From assembly GCA_028023455.1 (NCBI GenBank), contig JAQFVV010000316.1:124001-188000 (forward strand): a stretch of 64,000 nucleotides of DNA, given 5' to 3'. A program made the position numbers and the translations under genes. Below the pieces are notes generated by a model that saw only the letters and a list, made by a program, of their open reading frames with translations, was not told the DNA's origin and searched no databases. Below, piece after piece: positions 45,846-57,284 of the stretch. The DNA comes from Epiperipatus broadwayi. Taxonomy: Eukaryota; Onychophora; Udeonychophora; Euonychophora; Peripatidae. Positions within the stretch are counted from its first letter, which is position 1. The number at the start of each line of letters is the position of its first letter.

Positions 45846-48800
45846 CATCAATTTCCTGCTTAATCATATTTGTAAAAATTTAAAAAAAATCTTGTGCACC
45901 AAACGTATGTTTTATATCAGGTTATAAATAGTAAGTGCAGATTTTACCAAAAAACCCGAAAATGGTGATTCAAGATGTGGTAATTTTAGTGAAAGATATT
46001 TTATTTATATATATATATACACACACACATTTACCTTGGTTAGGGATGGACTTTTATGCAAGGATTCACTATAGTAATGTTCATCAGTTTGCACTCACTA
46101 CTTTGATTTACAATTGATTATTTACTATTACGATTTTTAATTAAATAATTTTTAAACTTTCTTTTAAAAACAATTATCATTTCTTCAAAATGGTGGCCAT
46201 TACAAAATACCATCCCTCCTTCAATACCATTGCTTATATTTCATATGTCAAATGGCCATTTTTCACAGATCATACCATTGAGCATGCCGATCTATTAGAT
46301 CAGTAAAACATCAAAACTCTCATTGGCATATCATTTAAAGATTTAAATAATAAAGTTTAGATTGATGTCAGTATAGGATAGTGACTTCACTAATCCAAAA
46401 GTAAAATGGCAACTTTGATGCTAAAAATGTACAATTCAGTATAGTTTATTCATTATATAGTAATAAATATTATATAAATAAATATAGTTAATATATTTTA
46501 TCTGATTTTCATCGAATATGTGTATAAGACAATCGGTACTTTTATTTAGTAATGAAGATTTTCATCATTAATGACTACAAGAGCAAAAAAATGGTGTAGT
46601 TTGATTCAGTAAGCAACCAAAAACAGAATTTGTTCATACATAAGAACAAAGTGCATTAATATTACATTTTAAAATGTGTTATACTAGATAAAATATACTC
46701 ACTTAATCAATATTATGGATTAAAATTTTATGAATGTTATTTTGCTTGTGGCAAAAATGCATTAATCATAATCATAAAATATTACAATCATTGTAATTAT
46801 AAATTATTTTGAGAGGAAAAAAGAGAAAATGATTTCATGTACTATGCAGTCAATAATCAAGTTTATATAACCCAAGATTACTAAATGTAAATTAGAAGTA
46901 TCATTTATTTGATCAATTTTAAAACAATAATCTCACAATTTATTTCTGATATTCAAGATAATGATAGATTTAAAAAATACACCTTTATAGAATCAGCAAA
47001 AAAATAATAATTTAGATTAAAATTTCACAAATCAATTGTACATTACTTTTTTTTTTTTTATCAGAATTTTATTTCATTGCATTTCTGTAAAATAATTACA
47101 ATTTGGAACTTTTTTAAAAAAAAAAAAAATTAACACTGGTGTTATTACATAAAAAAATAAACAAATTTGGTAATAAAATATAAAATACATCAAAAATTAA
47201 CTTAAATACACATAATAGTTAGTTATTTTTTTCCCTTCATACTTTATTTTAATTAAAGAATCATAAATTACAAAATATTCTCTGCTAATTAAGAATTAAA
47301 ATAGCAGAATGTTAATGGAAAAATCATATATATTTTTTAAAATTATACCTCCCAAAATTTTGTTCATTAATTAATTTTTCCAATTTAAGTTTTATTTTTT
47401 TTTAATCAATTTTTTTAATTTGTTTTCAATATAAAGTAACGAATTAATTTTTTCCCTGTAAGTACTCATTAAAATTGCATATTTTTATGTGAGATATTTG
47501 ATTTGTGGTACTCTTTGGGGCGCCAATTATTTTTGCTAACTGGAATAAAGGTGTATATTGAAAGTAATATGTCCATTATTGTAGAAGACTTTTATAATAA
47601 ATTTAATGGAATTAACTATATAATTTCAAATGATAATTACATATGAGACTTGCTGTAAATATCACATACATATTAATCTGGTGATAACTTTCTAACCTTG
47701 CGATGTGAGAAAATAATATCTGTACAAGAGCTTCTGACCAACTTAATCGATCAATTAAAAAAATTATTTGAAAAAATGACAACCTATAACTTTATTTACT
47801 GGAAATAATACACACATCTACAAATAAGCATTTAGGTTTTTGTGAGAAATTCTCTTCCACCATCTAAACTTATAAATACTTCTTTAGTTTGAAAAATGGC
47901 CACCTATAACTTTACTTAGTGGAAGTGAAACAAACACATTTATATTTTTTGTGAGAAATGATCTTACAACATGTAAGCTTTTAACAATCTACATTTAGTA
48001 CAAATGGTAACCAACCAAAAAAAATAATATACATATATTTAACCATGCAATTCATCCATTTACAAAATGTTGTTTCTTAGCATTCATACTTATTTGTGCT
48101 GTCGACTTTCATTATTTAGCAGGTCTAATGTGTAAATACTTTTCAACTTTATATTATCTTTTATAGTAATTATAAATTATCATTATACAAAACTACCATT
48201 ATTTATTTATTTTTAAATAATCTCTTCTTTAATTTACAATTTTAAATATCAGTTTATAAAAGAAATAGGCGTAATAATATGAGCAATATATTTATATTTA
48301 CTTTCAATGTAAGTACATCATGTGAATGTAAATTGATCAAATTTAGGTATTCTCTTATTTTGGTTTTCTACTTTATCAATTTTATTATTAAAATAAATAT
48401 TTGAAAGCAAATTACATTAAAAATATTTATTTTGTTAGAAAAAACAGCCTCTTACAGGCAATATAAAGAAAATTTTCAACACAATTAACACATTTGGAAA
48501 AAGTCCATTATAATTGTTGTTCAGTTCTCTTAATAAAACAATTATTTGAATTAAGGCTTCAATTATATCATTGTTATAAAATTTTACAAACTACTTTGAG
48601 TGATTTTACATTGGTGATTAATTTGAAACTAGAAATAATATTAGACATATTTTGAGTCTCTCTTCTATTTGCACAATAATGATATTAATCACAATGTTGA
48701 AAAAATTACATCTAAATTACTCTATCAGGTTTTGTAATATTTCTACTGTTAGTTTGAAAAAGTAGTTTTTTTTTTGTTTGTTTTTTTAATTCATTTCTCA

Positions 48801-48955
48801 GGAATGTTTTCTCAAATTTTCATGTTCCATGCTATTGTTTTTGCTTAATCTAAAAATGCGTTAAATTTTGATCTTAAATTTTATATTTCAATTTTAATTT
48901 TATTTACTAAACGAAAAGTCAAGTCATGAATAAAATTTTTGCTTGCAATAGTTTT
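45846..48955. other. AT-rich spacer
   Basis: About 3 kb of low-complexity A/T. Contains a TA/CA microsatellite at about 46008-46029 and long A and T runs near 47050 and 47120. No gene recognised. Confidence 0.4.
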
Positions 48956-48961
48956 TTTTTT

Positions 48962-49040
48962 CTTTCTCATGTGTCATAGCATCATCCGGGAAGCGAACCC
49001 GCTAACCCGGGACAACTGCTTGTAAAACAGCCATCGCTGA
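48962..49040 (-). repeat. tRNA-derived SINE, family S1, 5'-truncated
   Basis: On the minus strand: cagcgatggctgttttacaagcagttgtcc, gcgggttcgcttcc, then gatgatgctatgacacatgag. The A-box end is missing (the element stops at ctcagcg). Same family as 515-622. Confidence 0.75.
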
Positions 49041-49127
49041 GTTTGTTATTATTAATTTTTGACACTATTGTAAACCATACTGATAAACTTAAAATAAATG
49101 GCATTTTCTATAATGAATTCAGTATAT

Positions 49128-49384
49128 TTTGAGCTTTGAATACTGTTATGTTATCATTAATAGTATTGATAAATTCTTCAAAGACGTTACAATTTTGTTC
49201 AAAGCGGGCCAATTGATGAGTGCTGCTTCAGCACAAAATATGCATTTTGGGGGATCGTACATCTTTCTCACATGTCTTTGGTCATATATTATGATTACAT
49301 CCCTTCACAAGGTGATAAAAGTAGATAAACATCAGTCCCTACCTTTCATGAGAGTGGATATTGTGAAAATTACACAACCAAAAT
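49128..49384 (-). repeat. F3 repeat, single unit
   Basis: On the minus strand it matches the F3 element at 53411-54150: ccctac, gggatgtaatcat, aaaatgcatattttgtgctgaagcagcactcatcaa. The plus-strand reading frame here is incidental. Confidence 0.7.
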
Positions 49385-49454
49385 ATTATTCATTATTAAA
49401 ACAGGCAAAACTCTCTATGATGATCATGTGATGTTTATTGGATTATTCATTATT
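49385..49454. mobile_element. 44-bp F1 micro-insertion with 13-bp TSD
   Basis: The insert 49398-49441 joins the F1 unit end in minus orientation (aaaacaggcaaaactctcta) to the F1 unit start region in plus orientation (tgatcatgtgatg). It is flanked by a perfect 13-bp repeat attattcattatt at 49385-49397 and 49442-49454. It thus keeps both ends of a foldback element with the middle gone, or is a very short inverted insertion. Confidence 0.75.
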
Positions 49455-49726
49455 GTGAATACACCGCTTTGATTGACTCTATTTTGGTTTCCCAACGACT
49501 ATCACATAATGGTTGAAGCATAATATATAGATGGTTTTGTATAATTTCCTATCTTTTCATACATGCAAAAAATAAACATTATAAATATTGCAATATTCTT
49601 AAATTTTTTTTTCAATGTACACTGCCGGAACTGAAAGCAGCACCACATATTAGCAAATTAAAGAAATGTGATAAGCAAGGATGCTTAAATTATTAATTCT
49701 GGATTGTATGCCTTTATATTTTCTCT

Positions 49727-50922
49727 TCATATTGCTACTGAATCATATGCTTGTCCCCTACAATTCACAATATCTAAATCAAGCTCATCTATTTTTTTTA
49801 AAAGAATATTTGTTAGTAGGTTAAAGATAAGACGGCCGCTCTTATCTTTATAAAAGTCACTATCTTGTGTCGTGGTTTGGAAGATCCCTCTATCGGCAAA
49901 ATATGCTTGATTATTGTGAATTTTAAAGCGCATTGAATACAGGTTAGTGCCTGTTCAGACTATTTACATAAGCTCTCTATGCGCTCTATAAATTAATTAC
50001 TACTCTTCAATAGTTTGTAGAATTTCCAACATCGCAAGATTTCATGTGAGTTATTTTGTAAAGGAAACAGTGAAGAAAACAACTACATCACACTTCCAAA
50101 TCAAGATGCTTCAGATTCACCTATACAAATGGACATTTAGGTTAAAGATAAGACGGCTGCTCTTATCTTTATAAAAGTCGCTATCTTGTGTCGTGGTTTG
50201 GAAGATCCCTTTATCGGCAAAATATGCTTGATTGTTGTGAATTTTAAAGCGCATTGAATACAGGTTAGTGTCTGTTCAGACTATTCAATAAATTCTATAA
50301 ATGATTCATTAATGATTAATTTTTTGACTACAAAATTTACATGTCTAATAATTATTGACATTTCTTCTGGGTGACAAATATCAGGAGGATAATCCAACTG
50401 GACGCTATAATATGTGGGTGCTTTTATATTACCTTTAATTTTATTGTGCACTTCAGTACTTAAATAAAGAATAAATTTCTCTTGGGAACTATAAGCCAAA
50501 TGGGGCATGATTTATTTCTTTCAAATTTTCGATTTTATTTACATGATCCATTAGCACAGAGACATATTTAAGAATACAATTAAACATAAAAAAATTTCCA
50601 TTATTTGGTGATAAAATAAAAATCACATCTACAATTCTTTGAAATAGTAATTAAAAATGTTCGTTTTAACATGATTTATTTTATCAATAGTGGAACATAA
50701 ATCAATCTGTTTTAATAGTTTTTGCCAAGCAGTAAAAAAATTAATGAGACATACACGAATCATGTAGGTTGATCTTTTCCTCTTCTTTTGGAAAATAATA
50801 CCCAACAAAAACAATATACCAAGTCTTGAGATAACATAATAATAGGTAGAAAATGATCTATCAACAGCATTCTTGAGAAAAGAGTCTTGATTATTTTGTT
50901 CAAGTCCAGTTTTAATACACAA
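49727..50922 (-). pseudogene. hAT transposase (DUF4371 type) fragments
   Basis: On the minus strand, N- to C-terminal: FFTAWQKLLKQIDLCSTIDKIN (about 50735-50665), then KFILYLSTEVHNKIKGNIKA with APTYYSVQLDYPPDICHPEEMSIIIRHV and ESFIEFIE (50490-50281). Last is LLKKIDELDLDIVNCRGQAYDS (49800-49740). These match the order of the DUF4371 region of ZMYM1-like hAT transposases, including the catalytic-Asp neighbourhood (MxDxTPD; here QLDYPPD) and the NCRGQxYD block. A 146-bp insert-like segment is present twice between the last two blocks. Frames are broken. Confidence 0.8.
49819..50284. repeat. 146-bp direct repeat pair inside the hAT remnant
   Basis: 49819-49964 and 50139-50284 are nearly identical (about five differences), starting aggttaaagataagacggc and ending gcctgttcagactat or gtctgttcagactat, with 174 bp between them. 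The repeat contains a perfect short inverted pair, aaagataaga and tcttatcttt. Confidence 0.85.
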
Positions 50923-52000
50923 TAATCTAAATTTATCACTTATAACCTTTGGCTATAAGCCTGATCACATATATTCATTTGATCATTATTGTTATTACCA
51001 TTATAACTATTACTTACATTCATTGTCATTAGATTTTGACCTTCACATTGTATATCATTACTTGCTGTTCCCAATACTTTTATACAAACGCATGTTTATT
51101 CTTTGGACAAGTCAATATGTTTTCCCACAATTCTACATTCTGTTTGCAAACTTGTGTAATTTGCACTACCACCCATCTAGTTGAAACTCGAATCGGAACT
51201 ACCGAAGTTGAACCAATTCCATTGACACATTTATTTTGTAGTCATGAAAGCTGTTCTACTTATGCATTTTGAGTTTATGCTTTCCTTTTTCTTTCTTGTT
51301 TGCCATTTGCTTTTATGACACCCTGAAAAATACTTTCTCAGGTATGCACATTATGGGCTCTAATAATATTAAAAATGTTTATCTCGCTGAACTAATAAAA
51401 AAGTAAAATACTTTTCAATATCATATAATAGTGGCAACATGCTGTTGGAGACTTGGGGATTGACATGAATTATAAAGGTATTCAAATAGACGTTTAGTTT
51501 GGTTTCACTAGATTCAAACAAAGTAACAGCGAGAGCTAAAATATCAGTAACTTAATTCCTATAAATATTAAATTAACATAAAACAATTACTTATATTATC
51601 CTGTGCAGCTGTGATTCACTGCTCTTGCAGTTGTAAGTATGTCCCACAACCTACATCTTATTTGTCTTATAGTTCCTTAATCATTGTGTGCACGCCAAAA
51701 TTGATAATGCTGTCAAGTCGAATTCTACAAATATTTTATTTTCTGTAAAACGACACCTGCTGCTAATACATAGAATAAATTCACAGAGAAATTATTGAAA
51801 ATTGCAAGCACATAAGAGTATTAAGCTTTGTTACTGTTTATTGGGTCCTATGTAATATATGTTGTACGTTATGTATTATCTTTATATAGGAGGAATTTCT
51901 TAAACTCAGCAAAACATTTTAAATAGGCTAAGCTACTTTGCTAATGTGCATCAACGGCCATTTAAAGTCTTTTGATATATTTTCTTGAGCTTCATTTAAT
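50923..52000 (-). other. 5' portion of the hAT remnant, no clear coding
   Basis: Lies between the hAT terminus and the first recognisable transposase block. It probably holds the decayed N-terminus (TTF-type finger), but I cannot identify it. Confidence 0.35.
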
Positions 52001-52084
52001 TTTTTAGTTCTCTTTGGGGGTCCCCTATAACTTGGGGCCCAGTGTATTGCACCTGCTGCACCCTATGGCTAGCCCTGAATAGCA

Positions 52085-52715
52085 TTTTTATTCTTTATGT
52101 TGCCTTATCTTTATAAAGCATTTAATATTGCTTTTATAGGTACTATTAAGTTATTATGAAAATTGCATTTTCAGTAGATGCATAAAAATTCAATATGATA
52201 TTGCTAGAAGTGACAATTGATAAATATACTATAAATTCATTATTCAATTACTTTTAATAGTTAATTTTTTAAAAATACTAAAATAAGATTAAATATCTCT
52301 TGGGTTTATTAAAGATTAATTTCTATTTCAGTTAACAACTCGAATACCAAAAATGATTTCAATAATTTTATATAATATAAAATATCCTTACATATATTTA
52401 TTATTCAAATCTACAATAAAAGCTTATTTTTTCTGGCAATTGAACAAATAGAAAAAAATGAAACAACAACAAGATCATTAGTAAGCCTTTACAGAAGCCA
52501 AACCATGAATCAATCTCTTCAATTTATTTTTAAATGCATTATTTATTTATATATGAAATTATCATAAATAAATGATTTATTTATTCTGTCACGCAAAAAA
52601 ACAACAACAACAAAGTCATCTTGCAGATTAGACAGGAAAAAAAATTACATGTGAAAGACAAGTAATTTCCCATCTGATTTATTTATATATGACTAAATAA
52701 ATCATTAGTTTGTCA
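52085..52715. other. AT-rich spacer
   Basis: Low-complexity A/T; no gene or repeat recognised. Confidence 0.4.
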
Positions 52716-53030
52716 TAAATTGAGATACTGCCGAACCTCACTGCACTCATTACAATACTTATCCGACAGCCAATCAGATGTCATGATAGCCGTCTAAACG
52801 ACAATCAAACCCAAACACATGATAAAGATATTATGAGAAAAGGGCGGCCACCCTTTTCTCAACTTTTCTTTCTATATAGCTAAGCCAGTCATAAGTATTT
52901 AGGTTTGAAAGCTTGAAGCCTTAAATATCTTCACAAATAACTCACTGAGTTATCATGACATCTGATTGGCTGTTGGATAAGTATTGTAATGAGTGCAGTG
53001 AGATTCGGCAGTATCTCAATTTATTTCAAT
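52716..53030. mobile_element. MITE/foldback element with ~75-bp TIRs
   Basis: The left arm (ataaattgagatactgccg ... cagatgtcatgat, 52716-52790) and right arm (atcatgacatctgattggc ... gtatctcaatttat, 52950-53024) are near-perfect reverse complements. The central part has its own small hairpin (gagaaaagggcggccacccttttctc, about 52838-52862), followed by tctttctatatagctaagcc, which resembles the internal part of the M2 tandem unit near 55785-55805. The superfamily is not identified. Confidence 0.8.
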
Positions 53031-53410
53031 TTTCAACTATCTGCGCTTTGCAAATTAAAATATTATTTAGTTTGTTATAATATTTCTGAGGCAAAAAAAA
53101 AAAAACCTAAATCATTTCAAAAACACACTTTCAAAATAACATAAAAAAGACAAACAAACTGATTTGCTTATAAATGACTAAATAAATGATTACACCTTTT
53201 TCAGTGAACATTCAATGATTCAATAGTAACATTTCTGAATTGATTTACGTTAAGCTTGCTTTTCACTTTTGTGAATGTATATTTAGCTTTCTGACATCAG
53301 GATCTATTATTATTATTTTACATACCTACTATTTAAATTTACATTTTAAAATTAGCATTTAAAAGATAAATCTATAATCTTGCCAAATGTAAGACCACTC
53401 ATAATAGTAT

Positions 53411-54150
53411 ATTAACAATTTTTATTAGTCATTCATCAGACAAGAGATTATCCACTTAATTAATGAATAATATTTCTGTAATGTATACACCACTTTCACA
53501 CAAAGTAGGGACGGTTTCTATCTACTTTTAACATCTTGCAGAGGGGTGTAATCATAAACATATGATATATGATTCCTGAAGATGCATATTTCATGCTGAA
53601 ACAGCACTCATCAGTTGTATCAGATCACAATCTCTTACATATATCTTTATCATTGTTCAGTATATATATATATACAGATAGCCAATTATTACTGTTTACT
53701 TGATAAGAGTCAAACTTACCACCATCACAAGTTTGACACAAACCACCTGATGGAAATATATTAATAATTTTTACTAGTCATTCATTAGACTAGAGATTAT
53801 CCTCTTAATGAATATTTCTGTAGTATAATTTTCACTACACCACTCTCATGCAAGGTAGGGATTGATTTCTATCTGCTTTTTACACTTCCTGGAAGAATGT
53901 AATTGGCTATCTATATATACTGAAAAATTATAATGATAATGAGAGATTGTGATCTGGGCCAATTCACTTGAGTGCTGGTTCAGCATGAAAGTGCATTCTT
54001 GGGGAACATACATCCTTTTTTTGTATGACTTTGGTCATATGATTAAGATTGCACTCCTCCACAAAATGTTAAAAGCAAACAGAAATCAGCACCTACCTTG
54101 CATGAGAGTGGTATAGTGAAAATTATACTACAGAAATATTACACTTATAA
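53411..54150. mobile_element. F3 element: 349-nt tandem units plus inverted unit
   Basis: The unit start attaacaatttttattagtc at 53411 recurs at 53760 (attaataatttttactagtc), a 349-nt direct spacing. The second unit is interrupted near 53900 by a head-to-head inverted unit (aattggctatctatatatac) that mirrors 53690-53411. This is the same tandem-plus-inverted plan as F1 and F2. Another F3 unit lies at 49128-49384. Confidence 0.75.
53579..53613 (+). other. Hammerhead-like core box in F3, decayed
   Basis: CTGAAGA, then a hairpin (gcat/atgc around atttc), then GAAAC, in the right order and spacing for a hammerhead. The following bases (agcactc) do not give a stem III with a cleavage triplet, and no stem I is evident. 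The two other F3 copies read aagaatgc...gctgaaccagcactc and aaaatgc...gctgaagcagcactc, so the box is not conserved. Confidence 0.35.
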
Positions 54151-54215
54151 AGGTTTAATGCCTTAGTAAATAGTACTTACGTAATCAATGTGCATTAAAT
54201 AAATTTATAATTACA
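54146..54215 (-). repeat. M2 family fragment, minus strand
   Basis: Reverse complement of the M2 head: aaaggtttaatgccttagtaaa, acttacgtaatcaatgtgca, ttaaataaatttataatta. It lies in inverted orientation to the M2 units at 55616-56050. Confidence 0.75.
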
Positions 54216-54219
54216 CTCA

Positions 54220-55185
54220 TAATCGAAATCTCAAAAAATAAAAAATAAGCCCTATTGAAGTTGGTCAGTTAATACATTAAAAAAGAAACACTAAAAAATA
54301 TAGAGCCAAATTTTTTTTAAAAAAAAAATATCAGTGATCTAATAGATGCCTAGCTAACTAGATTTATTTTTTAAATAACAACTAAACACAGATGATTCAT
54401 TAATATCCTTGTATTTTAATAAAAATATCCAAAGATAGTAACAGCTGAAGGCACAACACTAGTTAAAATTGATGGAGACGTAATTTTAAAAGTATAAATG
54501 CTTTAACAAGTATTCATAAAATGATCCGAGATTAAAACATTAGCTTGACAAAAATAACGGGCTTTATATATATACCAATAGCAACAACATAAATATAAAA
54601 AAATCTCCTTAATCTTTTATTTCAATGCATTCAGAAAGGATAATCTCTGCGCTGCAAAAAAGAAGAAGATTAGAAGTCATTAATATAATTTTATTCAAAG
54701 AAGACAAAGCAAGCCACCTTGCAATGTTAGATAATTTGAAAAGAGTATTTTTGGAGTAATCAATGGAAAGTATGAAGTTTTAAATAGCAATGCTGAAAAT
54801 AAAACCTAAACTAACTAAACATTTTTGGTAGAGCTATTTATTTAAACTATTTCTTCAATGATTATATTTCTCCTAAAATTTTCTTCAATTTTAAATCTCG
54901 TAAAGATAATTTTCTTTTGAGATGTATTTTTAATTTTACAGGATATAATTTCAAAAATTTTAATTACGTTTTTAAAATATATCATATTGTTGAATTTCTT
55001 GTATCATCTTCTTTTGAAACGTGCAATAAATTTAATGGTTTTGTTATTGATGAGAATTGTGGCTTTGGTCGTAGAGATATTGAAAAAATATATGAATCTG
55101 TTGAAAGATTAAAAATTATTAATGAATTTTGTTTGTTTATCACAGAAAAATAAATATTTTCCTGCTGCTAAAATTAATATTTATG
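54220..55185. other. AT-rich spacer, nothing assigned
   Basis: Short coding-like runs such as SERIISALQKRRRLEVINI near 54630 and the 78-codon frame at 54917-55153 have no recognisable family. Confidence 0.3.
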
Positions 55186-55189
55186 ATTT

Positions 55190-55545
55190 TCTTTTATCTG
55201 AATTAAGTTCAGGCCCATATGATTTTTTCAGTTGGAGAGCTGACTTTAAAGACATGTAGATGTCTAAAAGTTTCAGATCTTCTTCTAACAATTAACTTTT
55301 AGATAAATGCTTTGCTTGAGTTGGTTTTTTAAATCTAATGTCCCAACTCCTCACTGAAGAGACCCATAGGTCGAAACCGGTCTGGGAATGGGGACAATCC
55401 AAGATAAAAATGATTTGAATGTCTTCTCTTGTAGTAACATTTATCATAAATAAAATAAAAAAAAGCTTGTTTAGAGCTATTAGCACGCTCTTAATTTTAC
55501 ATATTTGTAAGTGCAAGCTATATATAAGTCACGTGACATCTGACA
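55190..55545 (+). mobile_element. F2-related hammerhead element, single unit
   Basis: Collinear with the F2 unit: ttcaggcccatatga, actttaaagacatgtagatgtctaaaa, a ttagataaatgct block, cttgagttggt, aatctaatgtc, the hammerhead, then gtcttctcttgtagta, aagcttgtttagagctatt, tttgtaagtgcaagc and aagtcacgtgac. It diverges from F2 by many substitutions. It appears as one unit without an inverted partner. Target-site duplications were not identified. Confidence 0.8.
55339..55396 (+). ncRNA. Canonical type-I hammerhead ribozyme
   Basis: The core box CTGAAGA is at 55354-55360. Stem II is GACC (55361-55364) with GGTC (55369-55372) around a CATA loop, including the preferred G-C closing pair. GAAA is at 55373-55376. 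Stem III is the self-complementary ACCGGT (55376-55381), followed by C17 at 55382. The predicted cut is 55382/55383. Stem I has CTCA (55350-55353) with TGGG (55383-55386), an internal loop AACTC/AATG, then TGTCCC (55339-55344) with GGGACA (55391-55396). Every invariant nucleotide of the hammerhead core is present. A zero-loop stem III suggests that it cleaves as a dimer. Confidence 0.85.
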
Positions 55546-55615
55546 TGTTATTATTACTATTATTATTAGATTATGTATATTTTAGATGTAATAATGTTTT
55601 ATAAAATTACAGAAG

Positions 55616-56050
55616 TAATTATAAATTTATTTAATGCACATTGATTACGTAATTAATATTTACTAAGGCATTAAACCTTTAAGCATGTGTGCTTGAAAAT
55701 ACGAAGATAGGGACCTCTTAAGGTCTTAACCACAAGCTTACTCTTTGGAAGAAAAGAGGGGAACCCTTCTTTACTTCAACCTACTTTCTATATAAATAGG
55801 TGAAGCTGAAGCGGTTAGAACTGAGAGCGTGAAGCTATTCAATACTTCATTGATTAAGTCCACAATTCCTATTACCCATTAGTACTCGCGAAATCTTTCG
55901 ATTTACAAAGAGTCAATGGAAAGATCTTATAGTTAGAAATCTATTGCGATAATTTAAAGTTGTAATTATAAATTTATTTAACACACATTGATTACTTAAG
56001 TAATATTTATTAAGGCATTAAACCTTTAAGCATGTGCACTTGAAAAGAAG
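55616..56050 (+). mobile_element. M2 tandem element, 347-nt unit
   Basis: The head taattataaatttattta begins at 55616 and again at 55963, a 347-nt unit, and both copies continue through acacattgatta and aaggcattaaacctttaagcatgtg. The first unit is complete and the second stops near 56050. The unit contains the M2 module (gatagggacctct) and a segment (tttctatataaataggtgaagc) similar to the core of the MITE at 52716-53030. No ribozyme core found. Confidence 0.75.
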
Positions 56051-57284
56051 GTAAATCATTGGATATGAAATTTCTCCTCTGATGTGCTTTGTTTATATTA
56101 ATTAGTTGGAGAATAATCCACTTGGCGGTTTATGTAAATTATTGTTTCTAATAAAAATATATTGAAGAAGGTTTTTATTGGACTAAATACCTTTGATTTT
56201 TAAAAAATTAAAGTTTCCAGATTTACTTGTTGCTAAAGACAATGTTAACCATATTTTATTTTGTAATTATTTTATTAAAGATATATATTTTTTAAAAATA
56301 TCTATTATAAGAATAAAAAGCTTGATATTTTTTAAAATGATGGTTAATTTCAAAGAATTCCATTTAGCAACAATTACATTTGTTTGGATTACCCTTATAA
56401 TTTTATTAAAAATATTATACCCATAATAATAATAATGAGATAAAATTTATTACTTTAACTTTTGTATTATCAATTTATAGACTGATTAATGAAAATAGTT
56501 ACTAGGGGGCATGAAAACTGCTAAGAAGAAACGTTATGATTTGAGTTCATTATTAGATAATTCTAAAAGTTTATTGCTGGTAAAATTCCAGGAATAGTTT
56601 ATAAAATTCCATGCAACTGTCACAAATTATATATAGTTCAGAGTAAATAGAGTAGTCATGAAAAAGTTAAAAGTTTATAAAACAAGTTAAAAATAGGTAT
56701 TTTAGTTCAACTTTATTTTTATGTTCATAAATATAATGCTGGTAATAAAATATTGCAGAGATTAACATTTATAAATGTAATGAATTAAAAAAACCAGAAA
56801 AATCCTTTTGATTAATCTTTGATGTTAAGGGTGATTGATATTTGCAGTAAATTGTAGGTAGTTTCCTTATATATAGGTTTTGTTAATAGTTCTCACTTGA
56901 AAAACATCTATTGTTATATGTTTATTCTATTTTGATTATAATTACTAATATAGCATTACTCAGTATTATATTTATATATGTGTGTATCTTTGTGTGACTA
57001 CATTATAAGTTATACAGATCAGATATACATTACAGAAAAGGTAATTAATAGCAAACTTAATTAATAAAAACTTATTAATAGTGTAACAGTATTTTTTTGA
57101 ACCAGGTAGATGAAAAGTTTATATATCAGATGAAAGATCTTCAAGGTGTACGGTAGACTTATGGTTCAAATAAGTAATAAGTTGAATGGTTAATAAAATT
57201 CAAATAAAAATTTTAATTCAAATATAAACCTTGCGTATGTTTAAATTATAGTGCTAGTTGATATATGATTGATGTATAGTTTTT
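56051..57284. other. AT-rich spacer
   Basis: No gene or repeat recognised; frame 56193-56426 is AT-driven. Confidence 0.4.

Larger units (their letters stand above)
49727..52076 (-). mobile_element. hAT transposon (DUF4371/ZMYM1-like), 3'-truncated
   Basis: On the minus strand the element starts at 52076 with CAGGGCTAGCCATAGGG, a hAT-type terminus, followed by GC-rich subterminal sequence (ggtgcagcaggtgcaatac). Transposase fragments follow at 50922-49727. The sequence ends within the transposase; no opposite terminus was found before 49640. It therefore lacks the C-terminal half. Confidence 0.75.

Noticed and set aside
53579-53613. Calling the F3 box a working ribozyme
   Set aside because: No stem I and no valid stem III with a cleavage triplet; the other two F3 copies do not keep the box.
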